Assembly: GCA_019426215.1 (NCBI GenBank)
Contig: CM033405.1
Location: forward strand, 30,348,199-30,412,198
DNA length: 64,000 nucleotides
From: Buddleja alternifolia
Lineage: Eukaryota > Streptophyta > Magnoliopsida > Lamiales > Scrophulariaceae
Reading direction: 5' to 3'
Below are positions 1-10,285 of the stretch, piece by piece. The translations under genes were made by a program, and so were the position numbers. Below the pieces are notes generated by a model, which worked only from the letters and a program-made list of their open reading frames with translations, had not been told where the DNA came from and made no database searches. Every line of letters begins with the position of its first letter. Within the stretch, counting starts at the first letter, position 1.

Positions 1-1
1 C

Positions 2-556
2 GAACATTTTTTAGGGTTATTGTTTTCGAAAGAAACAATAAATAATAATCACATGAAACCACTATTTATCCAAGTGGAAATCGAAGGAATTAAAATTAAT
101 AGAGTTTTAGTAGACAACGGGGCAACCGTCAATGTGTTACCCAAAAGCACTCTAGTAACGCTAGGAAAGTCCTCGAAAGATTTAGTGGCTGTCGACGTGG
201 CAGTTTATGGTTTTTCAGGACAGGCAACTAAAGTATTGGGGGTCCTACCCGGTAGAGTTAAAGTGGGATCTATGAGTTTATACTCGGCGTTTTTTGTGGT
301 GAAAACGAGCTCATCCTTTAACGCACTGCTCGGTAGAGACTGGATTCACCAGAATTATTGTCTACCTTCAACTTTGCATCAATTTTTAATATGTTGGAAT
401 GGTGCTAAATTCGAAATAGTTAAGGCTGAAGCTAATTCATATTTTGTTGATACACAAATTGTGAATGCTAGGTACCGAGTTGAAGGCCTCGAGATGAAAG
501 ACCAGGAAGTTTCACCAGCCCTGACCATTGAAAAGGCCGAGGAGATAACCCAGTAA
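2..556 (+). pseudogene. Ty3/gypsy retropepsin fragment, cut by the window edge
   Basis: The frame is open from the left edge, so this is the tail of a longer gag-pol ORF, and the first methionine-like codon at 20 is not a true start. The translation has the aspartic protease active-site stretch VLVDNGATVNVLP and, about 75 residues later, the partner motif ALLGRDWIH, which together define a retropepsin of plant Ty3/gypsy elements. Reverse transcriptase, RNase H and integrase should follow but are absent. The ORF instead stops at 556 and already overlaps the end of the antisense mobile-domain ORF at 468-1223. I infer an internal deletion that removed most of pol and fused protease to the antisense ORF. 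The family call is secure. The exact breakpoint, probably 500-560, is not. Confidence 0.8.
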
Positions 557-1223
557 TTAAAGCCACGTCCTCGAGTGTTATTGTCTGGAATCCTCGAGGC
601 AATATAAAGAGGTTATACGAAGGATGCCACGAAAAGGCCAGAGCGTCTGTCAGCACTTGCTCGAAAGGAAGTGTTTGATAACAGGCTATTCGAATAAGCC
701 CCATGATTCGATTGTTTGTCCATTTCGAATGAAATTGCTGAAGATAATTGAACCACAAAAAAGCGTCGGTATTAGCTATCCACCCATTGATGGGTTTCTT
801 CATATTAGTCTAAGCCAACTTGGGGTCTACCCCTCGCAAGCATAGTGGAGCGTTATCACTCTCCAAATCGGGCCAAGTCATGAGAAAATTGGGGATATCA
901 GGAGAATCGTTCTCAAAGGCCGAAGATTCGAATCGAGAGCCTAGGGTCAGGTGGTTGAGCAACTGACCTCGACGATCAGAGAACCATCGAGGCACAACAT
1001 GAGTCTCTTTGAGACTCGCGACCTTGACATCGCTATAATGGCCCCTAAACACTGTAATAATATCATGCAAATCCTCAGCCGCTTCACATTCGAGAACGGC
1101 CACTCGAGGGATCAAAAAACCTAAGTCATGGGCGGCGGTGTGATGGGGAACAGCCGTCAATCCGAGGTAATAATGGGACACTCGAAAGGGGGTGAAAGGG
1201 AAGGAGAGACAAATTCTAACCAC
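468..1223 (-). pseudogene. Antisense plant mobile domain (PMD, aminotransferase-like) ORF of a gypsy element
   Basis: On the minus strand, 810-1223 and 468-803 are one frame separated only by a TAG at 810-812. The downstream part has the hallmark PMD block: LTDALAFSWHPSYNLFILPR followed by TITLEDVALITGLSP. PMD proteins include MAIN/MAIL1 of host plants and many transposon-borne copies. In Tat-type gypsy elements an extra ORF is often placed antisense behind pol, which matches the plus-strand retropepsin next door. The frame stays open upstream of 1223 to at least 1343 with no ATG, so the true start may be lost, frameshifted or spliced. The C-terminal half of a usual PMD protein is missing because the ORF runs into the retropepsin fragment. 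PMD is confident; function is unknown. Confidence 0.72.
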
Positions 1224-1365
1224 TCCCGTTTGAAAATAAAGGAGTTGAAGGACGAAACCCCTCGAAGATGATAGACGTGTAGATTCGCTCGAAGAAGACG
1301 GAGAGAAAGGGAGATGAAGTCGGTGATCAAGAGAGTTATGTTTGTTACAATAAAAGGGTCATCGG

Positions 1366-1375
1366 CTATTTATAG
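1366..1375 (-). promoter_or_regulatory. TATA box for the antisense PMD ORF
   Basis: Read on the minus strand this is CTATAAATAG, a consensus plant TATA box. It lies about 140 bp before the point where the PMD frame becomes recognisable, and pyrimidine-rich sequence of the kind seen in plant leaders separates the two. It supports independent antisense transcription within the element. Its use is inferred only from sequence. Confidence 0.5.
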
Positions 1376-1379
1376 GGAT

Positions 1380-2480
1380 TTTAAGCACCCGATGATGAAA
1401 AGACACACTTATTAATTATCAGGAAGATGAAAACGTTTTTTCATCAAGAGGCACGTATTTCTATACCCATCAAAAAATATGAAAAGTTTCTCATTCAAGG
1501 AAGGAACGTGGCTTTTTGAAACGCCCACAAACTTGAAACAATTCGCGCCTAAATCGATGAACAGGCGTGTCAGTTAGTACTCACGAATTCGAAGCGTGCG
1601 AGCATATTTAATGCCCATAAATTCGAAACATTCATGAGCATTAGGGGGACATTTGTTTACATATAAGAAAAATTGGATTTGGGCCGGTAATTCATATAAA
1701 GCCCGAAAGAGAGGTGCAATCCTGATGAGGCAGATGGGCCAAAAAATTGGGCCTGTCAACTGTAGGGCCCAGAATTCGAACACATTAATTCGAAAGGGAT
1801 AAAGGGTGAATCTTTGAAACGCCAATGATCACCAAGGAAGGTAAAATCAAATGAAGTACAAGGAAGCGATATGATCCAATCGGGAAAACAGGCGCCAATC
1901 AAAATGAATTCAAAAAGTAAGTTGCGAACGGTTTCCGAAAGGTGGCGAACGTGGAGGTTACAAGAAAACCGAGACAGAAGGCCGGGAGTATATATGCGAA
2001 AAAGGAGAGAGAAAAACACACACATAATCAAAACAACTCTGCAAAATTTACTTTTTTTTTTCAATAGCTTTAGATAGCTTTGGACGTAGTTAGGCTTAAT
2101 TAGGCTTAGTGTACTTAGTCAGTAGCGTAGATTAGTTGTTAGCATCATTGTACTCGAGCACTGTTACTTTGTATCAAGAAGAATTCATCCGAGAATTCAT
2201 GGAGGTATATTTATGTTTAAACTTTTAAGTGTTGATTAATTGCTTAAATTTCAGTGTATCTCCTTTGGTTGTTGAGATATATTTACGTTTAGGCGATTAA
2301 GTGTTGATTAGTCTCTTAGATATTAATATATCTTCTTTGATTATTGCATGAATCGAATAATGAAATCAATTCAAGTCATAAACAACCTTTAGCACATATA
2401 ACGGGGGTTATTAGATAATTCTAGGTTGTGAATTATCACGGGGCTTGGATCGACCACTTGAAATCCTTCCCTAGTCTAGT
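1380..2480 (+). repeat. Probable gypsy LTR/UTR remnant
   Basis: No convincing gene is present. A plus-strand TATA-like GTATATATGC at 1987-1996 is followed by purine-rich leader sequence and a T-rich stretch, as in the U3/R part of an LTR. An imperfect direct duplication of about 65 bp (phrases AAGTGTTGATTA and TATATTTA-CGTTTA) lies at 2205-2270 and 2271-2335. I could not find matching LTR ends or a target duplication, so the limits are approximate. Short ORFs here look like chance frames. Confidence 0.35.
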
Positions 2481-3116
2481 TTGTTTGAAAAAAAATCGAA
2501 ACAGGGATGAACATACATCAGCCTCTACAGTTATATCAATCATAAGAATTAACAATTTAGTAACAATAACATATACGGTAATCATATTGGTACTCCACAA
2601 ATTATTAAAATAGCTCCAACTTTGATTTTTACACTTAACTATTACAAGATTGTCCTTGAGTTCTTAAACTACTCCTATGCAATCAAAACAAAAATATATA
2701 TTATCATGTGATAGGTGTTTTTATTTCACTACTTTCAAAGTCAATTAATAAAAATAATATTCAGCAAAAAACTAAAACAAGTAATTAAAATGCAAAGCAT
2801 CATTGACAAAATAAAATAGTAATATGTAAAATTCGAGAATAACAATTTTTGCATGAACCAAAATAATAAAAAAAAGGAATCACTCTATTTTGCCTTTATA
2901 TTAGAATCTAGCGATCAATTTTGTATATTTGCTCAATAAATAAGTTTAGTTTCTTCAAACAATAATGCATAAAAATAACATAAATCATGCTCTTCTATCA
3001 AACGAAAAAGCTATCATTATAAAAGTAGTTAGCTACTTTTCATACAACATGCATTTGAATGCATAAAAGATTTAAAAAAAATATGATTTTTTTTTCTTTA
3101 ATCGGTCTTGATGAAT
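2481..3116. other. AT-rich intergenic sequence
   Basis: No gene is seen. A degenerate repeat unit at about 2505-2600 (phrase GCCTCTACAGTTATATCAATCAT) reappears at about 3770-3860 and 3895-3990, indicating an old dispersed element of unknown class. Confidence 0.4.
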
Positions 3117-3127
3117 AATCCTATGCT

Positions 3128-3390
3128 AAGCAAAGGGGTGTGTTCCAATGGTCCGCAAGGCTTCCGCCGTGAGAACCCACCCGTGTTCGAAACCCAGGTG
3201 ATGCTTGGTCTGGGGAGTTTACTCCTCCGTCCTGCCTTGGGGGCCCTGCGCTTAGCGAGCCCGTCGCCTATGGGAAACCTAGGGTGGATTACCCCCATAC
3301 GTGATTTGCGGTCTATTGCGTATGGGCAGGTTTGCTCTGTTGGGTGATTGGCGGAGATTTATCCTGGGAATTCTAAAAAAAAATTAAAAA
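3128..3390 (+). mobile_element. tRNA-derived SINE with 11-bp target duplication
   Basis: The element is about 263 bp and GC-rich within AT-rich flanks. It has an A-box-like TGGTCCGCAAGG at 3149-3160 and a B box GTTCGAAACC at 3185-3194, spaced as in a polymerase III internal promoter. It ends in an A-rich tail (3376-3390) and is bounded by perfect direct repeats AATCCTATGCT at 3117-3127 and 3391-3401. Together these define a SINE mobilised by LINE machinery. Open frames across it on both strands are by-products. Family assignment was not possible by eye. Confidence 0.88.
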
Positions 3391-3401
3391 AATCCTATGC
3401 T

Positions 3402-4243
3402 TGTATATAAGTATAACTTTTATGCTTTTAAAGATTAAAAAAAATCATCTTGCAGTATTGTTTTATTCATAAATATATTATTTTGACATGATTTTATAGA
3501 TGAAGTAAATAAAATTTTTATTTTTGATATAGACTAAGCATAAGAGGAAATTATCAGTATGACGGTTTAAAAGGTGGAAAAAAATTGAAGTGAAAAGGTT
3601 GGTTTTTAATTAAAAATGGATATTCTTGTAATTTTGTTAGAGAGAAGAATATAAGTGAAATTTCAATAGAATTTTTTTGAGATCCAATATCACTCCCCAA
3701 ACATATATAATACTCACATTATAATTCCCTTTGAGAATTCTTTTGTTGGGACACTTCAAATGCATTTAAATGAACGGCCATCAGCCTTATAGTTATACCA
3801 ATCATCATTATTGAAAATGCAAGAACAATAACATGGGGGTAATCTAGTTATAATATAATTAAATTTCAGAATTTTGAGATGGGACTTTTCAGATGCAAAG
3901 GGATGAATGGACAATAGCCTTTATAGTTATATTAATAACGGGTAATATATATAATAACAAGTTATAATAAATTGTTTTAAGGGTACTAATGTCTTTTTAT
4001 AATTGGAAAAAACACTTCCAACATTCACACTTTTATAGTAGTATAGATATAGATATACTGCCATTCATTTTACGTTCATAATGATCGCATCTAAATATGT
4101 AATTGAAATATCGGAGTCATCCCAACTAGCAAAAGGTATGATTTGATTTTCATATTATTTCTCCGACCCAGAAAATAAATTAAAAGAATATCCTAACTCC
4201 ACTTAAATTCCTCTTCAACTTTGATATAGAGAGAATTTCCATC
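3402..4243. other. AT-rich flank with old repeat copies
   Basis: No gene is seen. Two degenerate copies of the repeat also found at 2505-2600 lie at about 3770-3860 and 3895-3990. The target duplication AATAT of the downstream gypsy element is at 4244-4248. Confidence 0.4.
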
Positions 4244-4248
4244 AATAT

Positions 4249-4704
4249 TGATATACGTCAAAATGACCCTTAGACAATTTTACCCTCTACACTTGGTTTT
4301 ATTCACCATACACTCCAGGATCCGTGCTTTTTAGTTCGGGTTCGGGTTGACCCGATCCACCCGACCCGACTGACTCGCGTTCTCAACCATTGATGAGCTT
4401 CACCAGATAGCTTAAGAGTAAGCCACGTGGCCCATGATGATCCGTACAAGGTGTTAAAACTATAAATACACCGTCACATTTACAACTAGGAGGTATGACA
4501 TTTATTAATCCACATTAAATACAACGATCCCAATCCTTAGAGTCTATTACTGACTTGATCGTTGGAGGGTCTACGCTGGGATCAACCCTAGCTCGACCCT
4601 AACGAGGGTCCTTTGATTTTAGGTTGTTCCATTTTGGAAGCTTCGTGATCGTGCTCGAGCCAAGCTTCATTAAGGAGGGTCGGGTTCATTTCCAATCTAA
4701 ATTA
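4249..4704 (+). repeat. 5' LTR of the gypsy element
   Basis: 456 bp, TG at the start. The end reads TAAATTA where the 3' copy keeps TAAATCA, so the terminal CA has mutated. It has a TATA box at 4461-4468 (TATAAATA), so transcription should begin near 4490. The 3' copy is at 16803-17258. Confidence 0.94.
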
Positions 4705-4706
4705 GT

Positions 4707-4726
4707 TGGCGCCGTCTGTGGGAACC
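4707..4726 (+). other. Primer binding site, tRNA-Asp type
   Basis: TGGCGCCGTCTGTGGGAACC begins two bases after the 5' LTR. This is the primer-site sequence typical of plant Tat-group gypsy elements. Confidence 0.85.
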
Positions 4727-4770
4727 TTTCCAGAAATTGAAGTTTATTCGGATCGATATCCTTACAACTG

Positions 4771-5373
4771 ATGGAAGAAGTTACAAACAAGAACAAAGAG
4801 GTTCATTTCGAAGGGTCTACTTCGCGATTACAAGAGATCCCGCCGCCGCGACAAGATGCCCCACCTGATGAACCTATGATCTATATGACAGAAGCAGAGT
4901 TTGATCGGAGGATGCAAGATTGGGGCGAGAGAATGTTAAGGGATTATATACAAAAAACGCCATCTACCCCGAACATTTTGGTTTACCCACAACCCCCAAC
5001 TCCGCGCAAGCTATTTAAATCAAGGTTGCCGGAAGGAACTGAGAACAATCAGGCGCAAGGTAGGAGGCGCGAGCATGTGTGTGATTCTGATGAAGTGGAG
5101 AGTCGAGCTCCTTCACAGGCTGGATCTGAAAAAGATCGGCCTGCGAAAAAGGAGAAGGGAAAGAAAAAGACGCCAGACCTATCTGCTCAGGGAGTATCTA
5201 AAGCTAATTTGGAAGAGATGTATGAAAAAATCAATGATGTGACTCAAAAGATTGAGTTCGCATCAAAGAAGACTGCGCCGATACCAGCAGCTAGAAGGAT
5301 TTTTTCTCTTTTTCGTGAGGAGATCTTAATAGCCCCGGAGATCGTGTCAACTGATACGAAATTCGCACGATAA
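4771..5373 (+). CDS. Gag N-terminal region of the gypsy element
   Basis: This 200-codon ORF begins at the first ATG after the primer site. It is polar and charged, with proline-rich (residues about 24-30 and 72-78) and lysine-rich (about 119-133) stretches and no trans-membrane segment. Such low-complexity N-terminal gag is usual in Tat elements. The family's conserved gag core should follow in the same protein, and the phrase LPSDLPRYEGEASDP just after the stop resembles its start. The ORF ends about 100 bp before a minisatellite expansion, so the full gag is broken. It is a gag fragment by position; sequence similarity alone would not prove it. Confidence 0.65.
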   Translation: MEEVTNKNKEVHFEGSTSRLQEIPPPRQDAPPDEPMIYMTEAEFDRRMQDWGERMLRDYIQKTPSTPNILVYPQPPTPRKLFKSRLPEGTENNQAQGRRREHVCDSDEVESRAPSQAGSEKDRPAKKEKGKKKTPDLSAQGVSKANLEEMYEKINDVTQKIEFASKKTAPIPAARRIFSLFREEILIAPEIVSTDTKFAR

Positions 5374-5483
5374 TCGATTTAAAACAGGCAAAGCTTGCCC
5401 TCGGATTTGCCAAGGTATGAGGGAGAGGCTAGTGATCCTACAACGAGAACATCTAATTTTGCAAATTTGAGAAATATTTTCGT

Positions 5484-5735
5484 AAATACACAAATATACA
5501 TACACCCATCCACACATACACAAATATACATACACCCATCCACACATACACAAATATACATACACCCATCCACACATACACAATATACATACACCCATGA
5601 ATTACAAAATATACCACCCATGAACATATACAAATATACATACACCCATCCACATATACACAAATATACATACACCCATCAACATATACACAATATACAC
5701 AAACCCATCCACATATACACAAATATACATACATC
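5484..5735 (+). repeat. 30-bp minisatellite inside gag
   Basis: The unit is about ACACAAATATACATACACCC plus ATCCACACAT. There are three near-perfect copies from 5488, then degenerate copies to 5735. Thirty bases is ten codons, so the array keeps frame (TQIYIHPSTH repeated on plus). It sits where the gag core should be continuous and has no equivalent in other gag proteins I know, so it is a local expansion. The periodic ORFs it creates on both strands are not genes. Confidence 0.9.
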
Positions 5736-5739
5736 CGGA

Positions 5740-6446
5740 TTACTATTGTCGGAAGTGTGAAGTAAAGTGTAGAGTGTTCTTCACGACCTTGAAGGGTCGA
5801 GCTCAGAAATGGTTCACCAGTCAAGCTTCTGGAACTATAGTCGACTTCGACCAGCACTTCAAATCTTAGAATATTCAGCTATCACTTCGCAAGCGGATGC
5901 GATAAAGTGTAAGTGTTCTTCACGACCTTGAGGGTTGAGCTCAGAAATGGTTCACCAGTCCAAACGTTGATCAGAAAATTCAGCTATCACTTCGCAAGCA
6001 AAAGAAAGGCGAAACGATCAGCAACTCATCTTTTGGGAATAAGATAGAAAAAAGATGAAGATCTTAGAACATTTATTGATAGATTCAATAATGAGGCACT
6101 AGAAGTACCGGACATCTCCAACGAGATTTTGATCCAATTACTCATTCATGGGCTGAGAAAGGGACCGTTAGCTTCAGCATTGGCGATATAGCAACCTTCG
6201 GATCAAGAGAAACTAATGCTAATTGCGGAACAATATATTCAGGAGGAAGAAATGAACCTGATGAAGGATGAGGAGCAGAAAGGCTTGAAAGCTGGTGAGA
6301 AAGATCGAAATGACCGTGATAAAGGATCGCGATCTGAAAAAGATCATGAACGACCTTCTAGATTTCAGAAATACGATAAGTACACACCAGTGAATGTGAG
6401 TCGAGGTCGATCATTAATGGCAATTGAGCATCGCGATATGTTGTAA
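5740..6446 (+). pseudogene. Gag core (Retrotrans_gag) with internal duplication
   Basis: The translation near 5779-5868 gives FFTTLKGRAQKWFTSQ, the conserved core of the Retrotrans_gag domain. About 138 bp later a shortened copy of the same DNA appears: GTTCTTCACGACCTTGA and GAGCTCAGAAATGGTTCACC recur near 5910-5960, and ATTCAGCTATCACTTCGCAAGC at 5872 recurs at 5977. This shows a partial tandem duplication that breaks the frame. From 6050 the frame resumes (FIDRFNNEALEVPDIS, then LLIHGLRKGPLASAL), with TAG at 6189-6191 and TAA at 6444-6446. The region is gag but not translatable. Confidence 0.78.
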
Positions 6447-6458
6447 TGGCCTAAGAAG

Positions 6459-6872
6459 ATGAAAGGTACCCCGAACAAGAAAAACTCAAACAAATACTGT
6501 AACTTTCACAAAGATAAAGGTCATGATACTGAAGAATGTTTTCAACTCAAAGATGAGATCGAGAGGCTCATTAAGCAGGGGTACTTGAAGGATTTTTATG
6601 ATAGAACCATGGAGGATCACCGTCGTGAGGAACCTCGTCGCGAGGATCATCGTCGTGAAGACCGCCATTGGGAGCGAAGCAGATCAAGGGATCGGGGAAG
6701 GCCGAGGAATGACCAACAAAGATATAACCGACACCGAGAAGGGAATAGAGATGCCAGGAGAAATCAGCCCGAACTAGACAATAATCCTAGGCTTGAAGTG
6801 ATCAATATGATCGCAGGAGGACTAAGTTGTGGCGATATAGCAAATGCAAGGAAAATACATGCAAGGGAGTAG
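6459..6872 (+). CDS. Gag C-terminus with zinc-knuckle-like motif
   Basis: Same frame as the preceding gag and the following protease. Near residue 13 it has [20 protein letters not shown], the cysteine-histidine motif at the end of plant gypsy gag that binds RNA. An arginine- and glutamate-rich stretch ([20 protein letters not shown]) follows. It opens after the TAA at 6444-6446 and ends at TAG 6870-6872. Both stops are one transition from glutamine codons, so the original was one gag-pol frame. Confidence 0.8.
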   Translation: MKGTPNKKNSNKYCNFHKDKGHDTEECFQLKDEIERLIKQGYLKDFYDRTMEDHRREEPRREDHRREDRHWERSRSRDRGRPRNDQQRYNRHREGNRDARRNQPELDNNPRLEVINMIAGGLSCGDIANARKIHARE

Positions 6873-6965
6873 AGATCTCACAGGTCATCTTTTAAGAATA
6901 CCTCGATCCTCGCAATCAATAGTGTTGAAGAAAGGATCTCTTTTGGAGATGAGGATTTTGACGGT

Positions 6966-7574
6966 ATGGTAGGTCCTCAAGACGATCCTATGGTAATTTC
7001 GATGGACGTAGCAAATTTCTCTGTTAGAAAAGTCCTTGTGGATAATGGTAGCTCGGCTGATATCATATTCCATCATGTGATAGAGAACATGGGCTTGAGC
7101 ATGAAAAGGCTTCACCCAGTCAACACGCCTTTGACAGGCTTCGGTGGCTCAGAGATCATGCCCTTGGGAATGATTGAGCTCCCAACCTCATTGGGAACCT
7201 TACCCAAAAGAAAAATGGTGATGACAAGATACATTGTAGTAAAGGCGCCCTTCGCTTACAACTCGATCCTAGGACGACCAGGACTTAACCAGTTCGGAGC
7301 AATCGTTTCCACTCTTCATTTGAAAATAAAGTTTAAGACTGAGGCCGAAATAGGAGAGGTGCGATGTGATCAAGAGATGGCTAGAGAGTGTTATACTACC
7401 TCCTTGAAAAAGAGAGGAGATAACACACGAACTCGAACCAAGATGCATCAAGGAGCAGTAGAGCTCAATGCCGCAATAGACACCCTGGAAGCTACCACGA
7501 AAAGAAAGAGGGAGAACGCAAAGATGGAACCGTCAGAGCATAAAACAATTGAGTTATTTCCTAGAAATCCATAG
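6966..7574 (+). CDS. Retropepsin (aspartic protease) domain
   Basis: This domain would cut the gag-pol polyprotein. The active-site segment is KVLVDNGSSADIIF (residues about 20-33), with DNGSS in place of the usual D(S/T)G, as in many plant Tat elements. The second motif is AYNSILGRPGLNQF near residue 97. A lysine/arginine-rich linker follows. The frame is shared with gag before it and RT after it, separated by TAG at 7572-7574 and TAG at 7662-7664. The second of these replaces the tryptophan expected in the DIFxW segment just before RT. Confidence 0.85.
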   Translation: MVGPQDDPMVISMDVANFSVRKVLVDNGSSADIIFHHVIENMGLSMKRLHPVNTPLTGFGGSEIMPLGMIELPTSLGTLPKRKMVMTRYIVVKAPFAYNSILGRPGLNQFGAIVSTLHLKIKFKTEAEIGEVRCDQEMARECYTTSLKKRGDNTRTRTKMHQGAVELNAAIDTLEATTKRKRENAKMEPSEHKTIELFPRNP

Positions 7575-7703
7575 AAAGTAACGAGGATCGGGTCTCAAAT
7601 GACACAAGAAACTGAGGTCCTCATGATCACTTTCCTTCGCAATAATGCCGACATTTTTACTTAGAAAGCCTCCGATTTTCATGGTATCGATTCGGAAGTT
7701 ATA

Positions 7704-8948
7704 GTGCATCGACTGAATCTCGACCCTGAAGCACAACCCATAAGGCAGAAGAAGAGAAATTTTGGAGTGGAGAGAAATAAAATAATTGAAGATGAGGTGA
7801 ATAAGCTTCTCGAAGTAGGTTATATAAACAAAATTCAGTTCACGGACTGGCTTGCCAACATGGTCGTGGTCCCGAAGGCAGGGAGAAAGTGGAGGATGTG
7901 TACGGACTTTACAGACCTGAACAAGGCCTGCCCAAAAGATCCGTACCCTCTACCAAGGATCGACTTACTTATTGACTCAACGGTAGGATGTGCGTTGCTA
8001 AGCATGATGGATGCTTACCAGGGATTTAACCAAATTTTCATGGCCGAGGATGACCGGGACAAGACCTCGTTCAACACAGATAAGGGTATTTACTGTTATA
8101 ATGTAATGCCTTTCAGGTTAAAAGATTCGGGATCTACTTATCAACGATTAGTGAATCGAATGTTCAAGGCTGAAATCGAAAAGAGTATGGAGGTCTATGT
8201 TGATGATATGCTGGTAAAAACTATTGATGAAAAGGATCACATTGCTCACCTAGAGCGATCCTTTCAGATCATGAGAAAATATGGAATGAAGCTAAACCCA
8301 GCAAAATATACCTTCAGAGTTCGAGGCGGCAAATTTTTGGGTTTTATGGTAACAGAAAGAGGGATCGAAACAAATCCTGAGAAGATCCAAGCTATACTCA
8401 ACATGGAGTCGCCACGATTTGTAAAAGATGTGCAAAGGCTCACGGAGAGGATAGCAAGCCTTAACCGCTTCATTTCGCGGTTAGCTGATAAAGGTTTGCA
8501 TTTCTTTAAGATCCTCAAGAATGTCAAAAAATTCATTTGGTCAGAGGAGAGCGAAAAGGCATTCCAAGAATTGAAAGCCTATCTGACTTCACCTCCCTTG
8601 CTCACGAAGCCGATCCTCGGAGAACCCTTGATCCTCTACCTAGCTGTTTCAGAAAATGCTATAAGCTCAGTATTAACTTGAGAAATTGAGGCAGATCACA
8701 GACCTATCTATTATACTAGCAAGATGCTTCAAGGGCCGGAAAACAATTATTCGGAGATAGAAAAATGGGCTTTAGCTTTAGTTACTGCTACGCGAAAGCT
8801 TCGACCTTATTTTCAATCACACCGCCTCATTGTGTTAACCACCCAGCCCTTGTAGCAGGTTCTTGTAAAGCCAGAAGCATCGGGACGCCTAGTCAAGTGG
8901 GCGGTCGAACTAGGGGAATTTGATATCGAGTATCACAGTTGAGCTTCA
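7704..8948 (+). pseudogene. Reverse transcriptase plus first RNase H, gypsy type
   Basis: RT spans 7704-8681. Motifs include WRMCTDFTDLNKACPKDPYP, MDAYQGFNQI and the catalytic YVDDMLVKT, then the thumb and connection ending WSEESEKAFQELKAYL. The gypsy-type RNase H begins ILYLAVSENAISSVL and continues PIYYTSKMLQGPENNYSEIE and WALALVTATRKLRPYF. Three nonsense codons interrupt the same frame: TGA 8679-8681, TAG 8853-8855 and TGA 8940-8942. The two TGA codons are one C-to-T step from CGA arginine. The catalytic aspartates of RT are intact, so decay is by stop codons and not by loss of the active site. Confidence 0.93.
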
Positions 8949-10285
8949 TTGAAAGCACAAGTGATTGCTGATTTTGTGGTCGAGGTCGCTTCGATCCAAG
9001 AGGAACACAAAATGGCAGAAGTCAAATCTTGGATGCTCCATGTAGATGGATCCTCGATGACCTCAAGGGGTGGAGTAGGAGTTTGGCTCAGTGACTCCCA
9101 AGGAGTAGATATGGAATTTGCAATAAAGCTAGACTTTATTGTTACAAATAATGAAGCGGAGTATGAGGCTCTGATTGCTGGATTGAAGATGGCGCTAGAT
9201 CTAAAAATCAAGAAGCTTGAGGTCTACACGGATTCTCAGCTAGTGGCGAATCAGATAAACGGATCCTATGAAGCTAGAGAGAGTACTATGACAACATACC
9301 TAAAAAAGGTCAAGGAGCTGATGAGCCTATTCAAAGAGGTGAACATAAATCAAGTTTCACGAGAGGAGAATGAACGAGCAGATACTCTTTCAAAATTTGC
9401 AAACATGGCAACTGGAATCAAGACAAGGCAAGTGACCCTAATGGTGGTGAAACACTTGGAAATAGGATCTGAAAAAGACTTACCCAAGGTGTTAGTTATG
9501 GATACAGAAAAAAGTTGGATGGATGAGCTAAAACTCTATCTTTCAGAGGGATCCCTGCCTCAGGACCACGCGGTTGCAAGAAAACTAGTGCATCGAGCAT
9601 CACGGTTCACACTACTCAATGGGGATTTATACAAACGATCCATTTCTGGTCTATTGCTCAAGTGTTTAGCACCTTCCCAAGCGATATATGTTATGGAAGA
9701 AATCCACCAAGGGTGCTGCGGAAACCATTCGGGAGGAAGATCCCTTGCTCAAAAGGTCCCAAGGCAAGGATTCTTTTGGCCGACAGTAGTTCGAGATACG
9801 TTCGAGTTCGTAAGGAAGTGCAAAAATTTCCAGCTACACTCGAATTTCTCTCATCAACCGGCTGTCCCACTTGAGACTATTAAAATTGCTTATCCATTCG
9901 ATCAGTGGGGGATAGACATCTTGGGTTCTTTTCCCCAAGCCTCAGGTCAAAGGAAGTTCATAATCATGGTTGTTGAATATTTTTCAAAATGGATAGAGGC
10001 AGAAGCTCTAGCAAGAATTACTGAGGGAGAAGTGATGAAATTTTTATGGAAAAACATCGTATGCAGGTTCGGGATCCCTAAGGTCCTCATCTCAGATAAT
10101 GGAACTCAATTCCAAGGAAAAACGATACAAAATTGTTGCAATGAAATGAAGATCCAGCAAAATTTTACGGCTGTAGGAAACCTTCAAGCTAATGGGCAAA
10201 CGGAGGTGGCAAACCGAATTATTCTCCAACACTTGAAGAGTAGGCTGACGAGGTCAAAGAAAATTGGACGGAAGAGCTTCAGGGT
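8949..10285 (+). pseudogene. Second (aRH-type) RNase H and integrase N-terminal/core
   Basis: Residues about 24-160 form a second RNase H: WMLHVDGSSMTSRGGVGV, then NNEAEYEALIAGL, LEVYTDSQLVANQI and the late REENERADTLSK. It carries the catalytic D, E, D and D, and a second RNase H of this kind is diagnostic of the Tat group. Integrase follows. Its HHCC finger has EIHQGCCGNHSGG but only one of the two cysteines (FVRKCKNFQ). The core has WGIDILG, LISDNGTQF and NGQTEVANR, giving the D, D and E residues. A one-base loss in the A-run near 10265 shifts the frame, and 10286 onward is the inserted solo LTR. The integrase tail resumes at 11975. Confidence 0.92.

Noticed and set aside
1574..2064. Minus-strand ORFs of 83 and 102 codons
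   Set aside because: No domain or conserved motif; they overlap probable LTR promoter sequence.
3098..3347. Open frames on both strands over the SINE
   Set aside because: GC-rich tRNA-derived sequence, no protein similarity, fully inside the element bounded by target duplications.
5347..5857. Minus-strand frames with repeated CGWVYVYLCM
   Set aside because: Translation of the 30-bp minisatellite; the repeat period of ten codons keeps several frames open on both strands.
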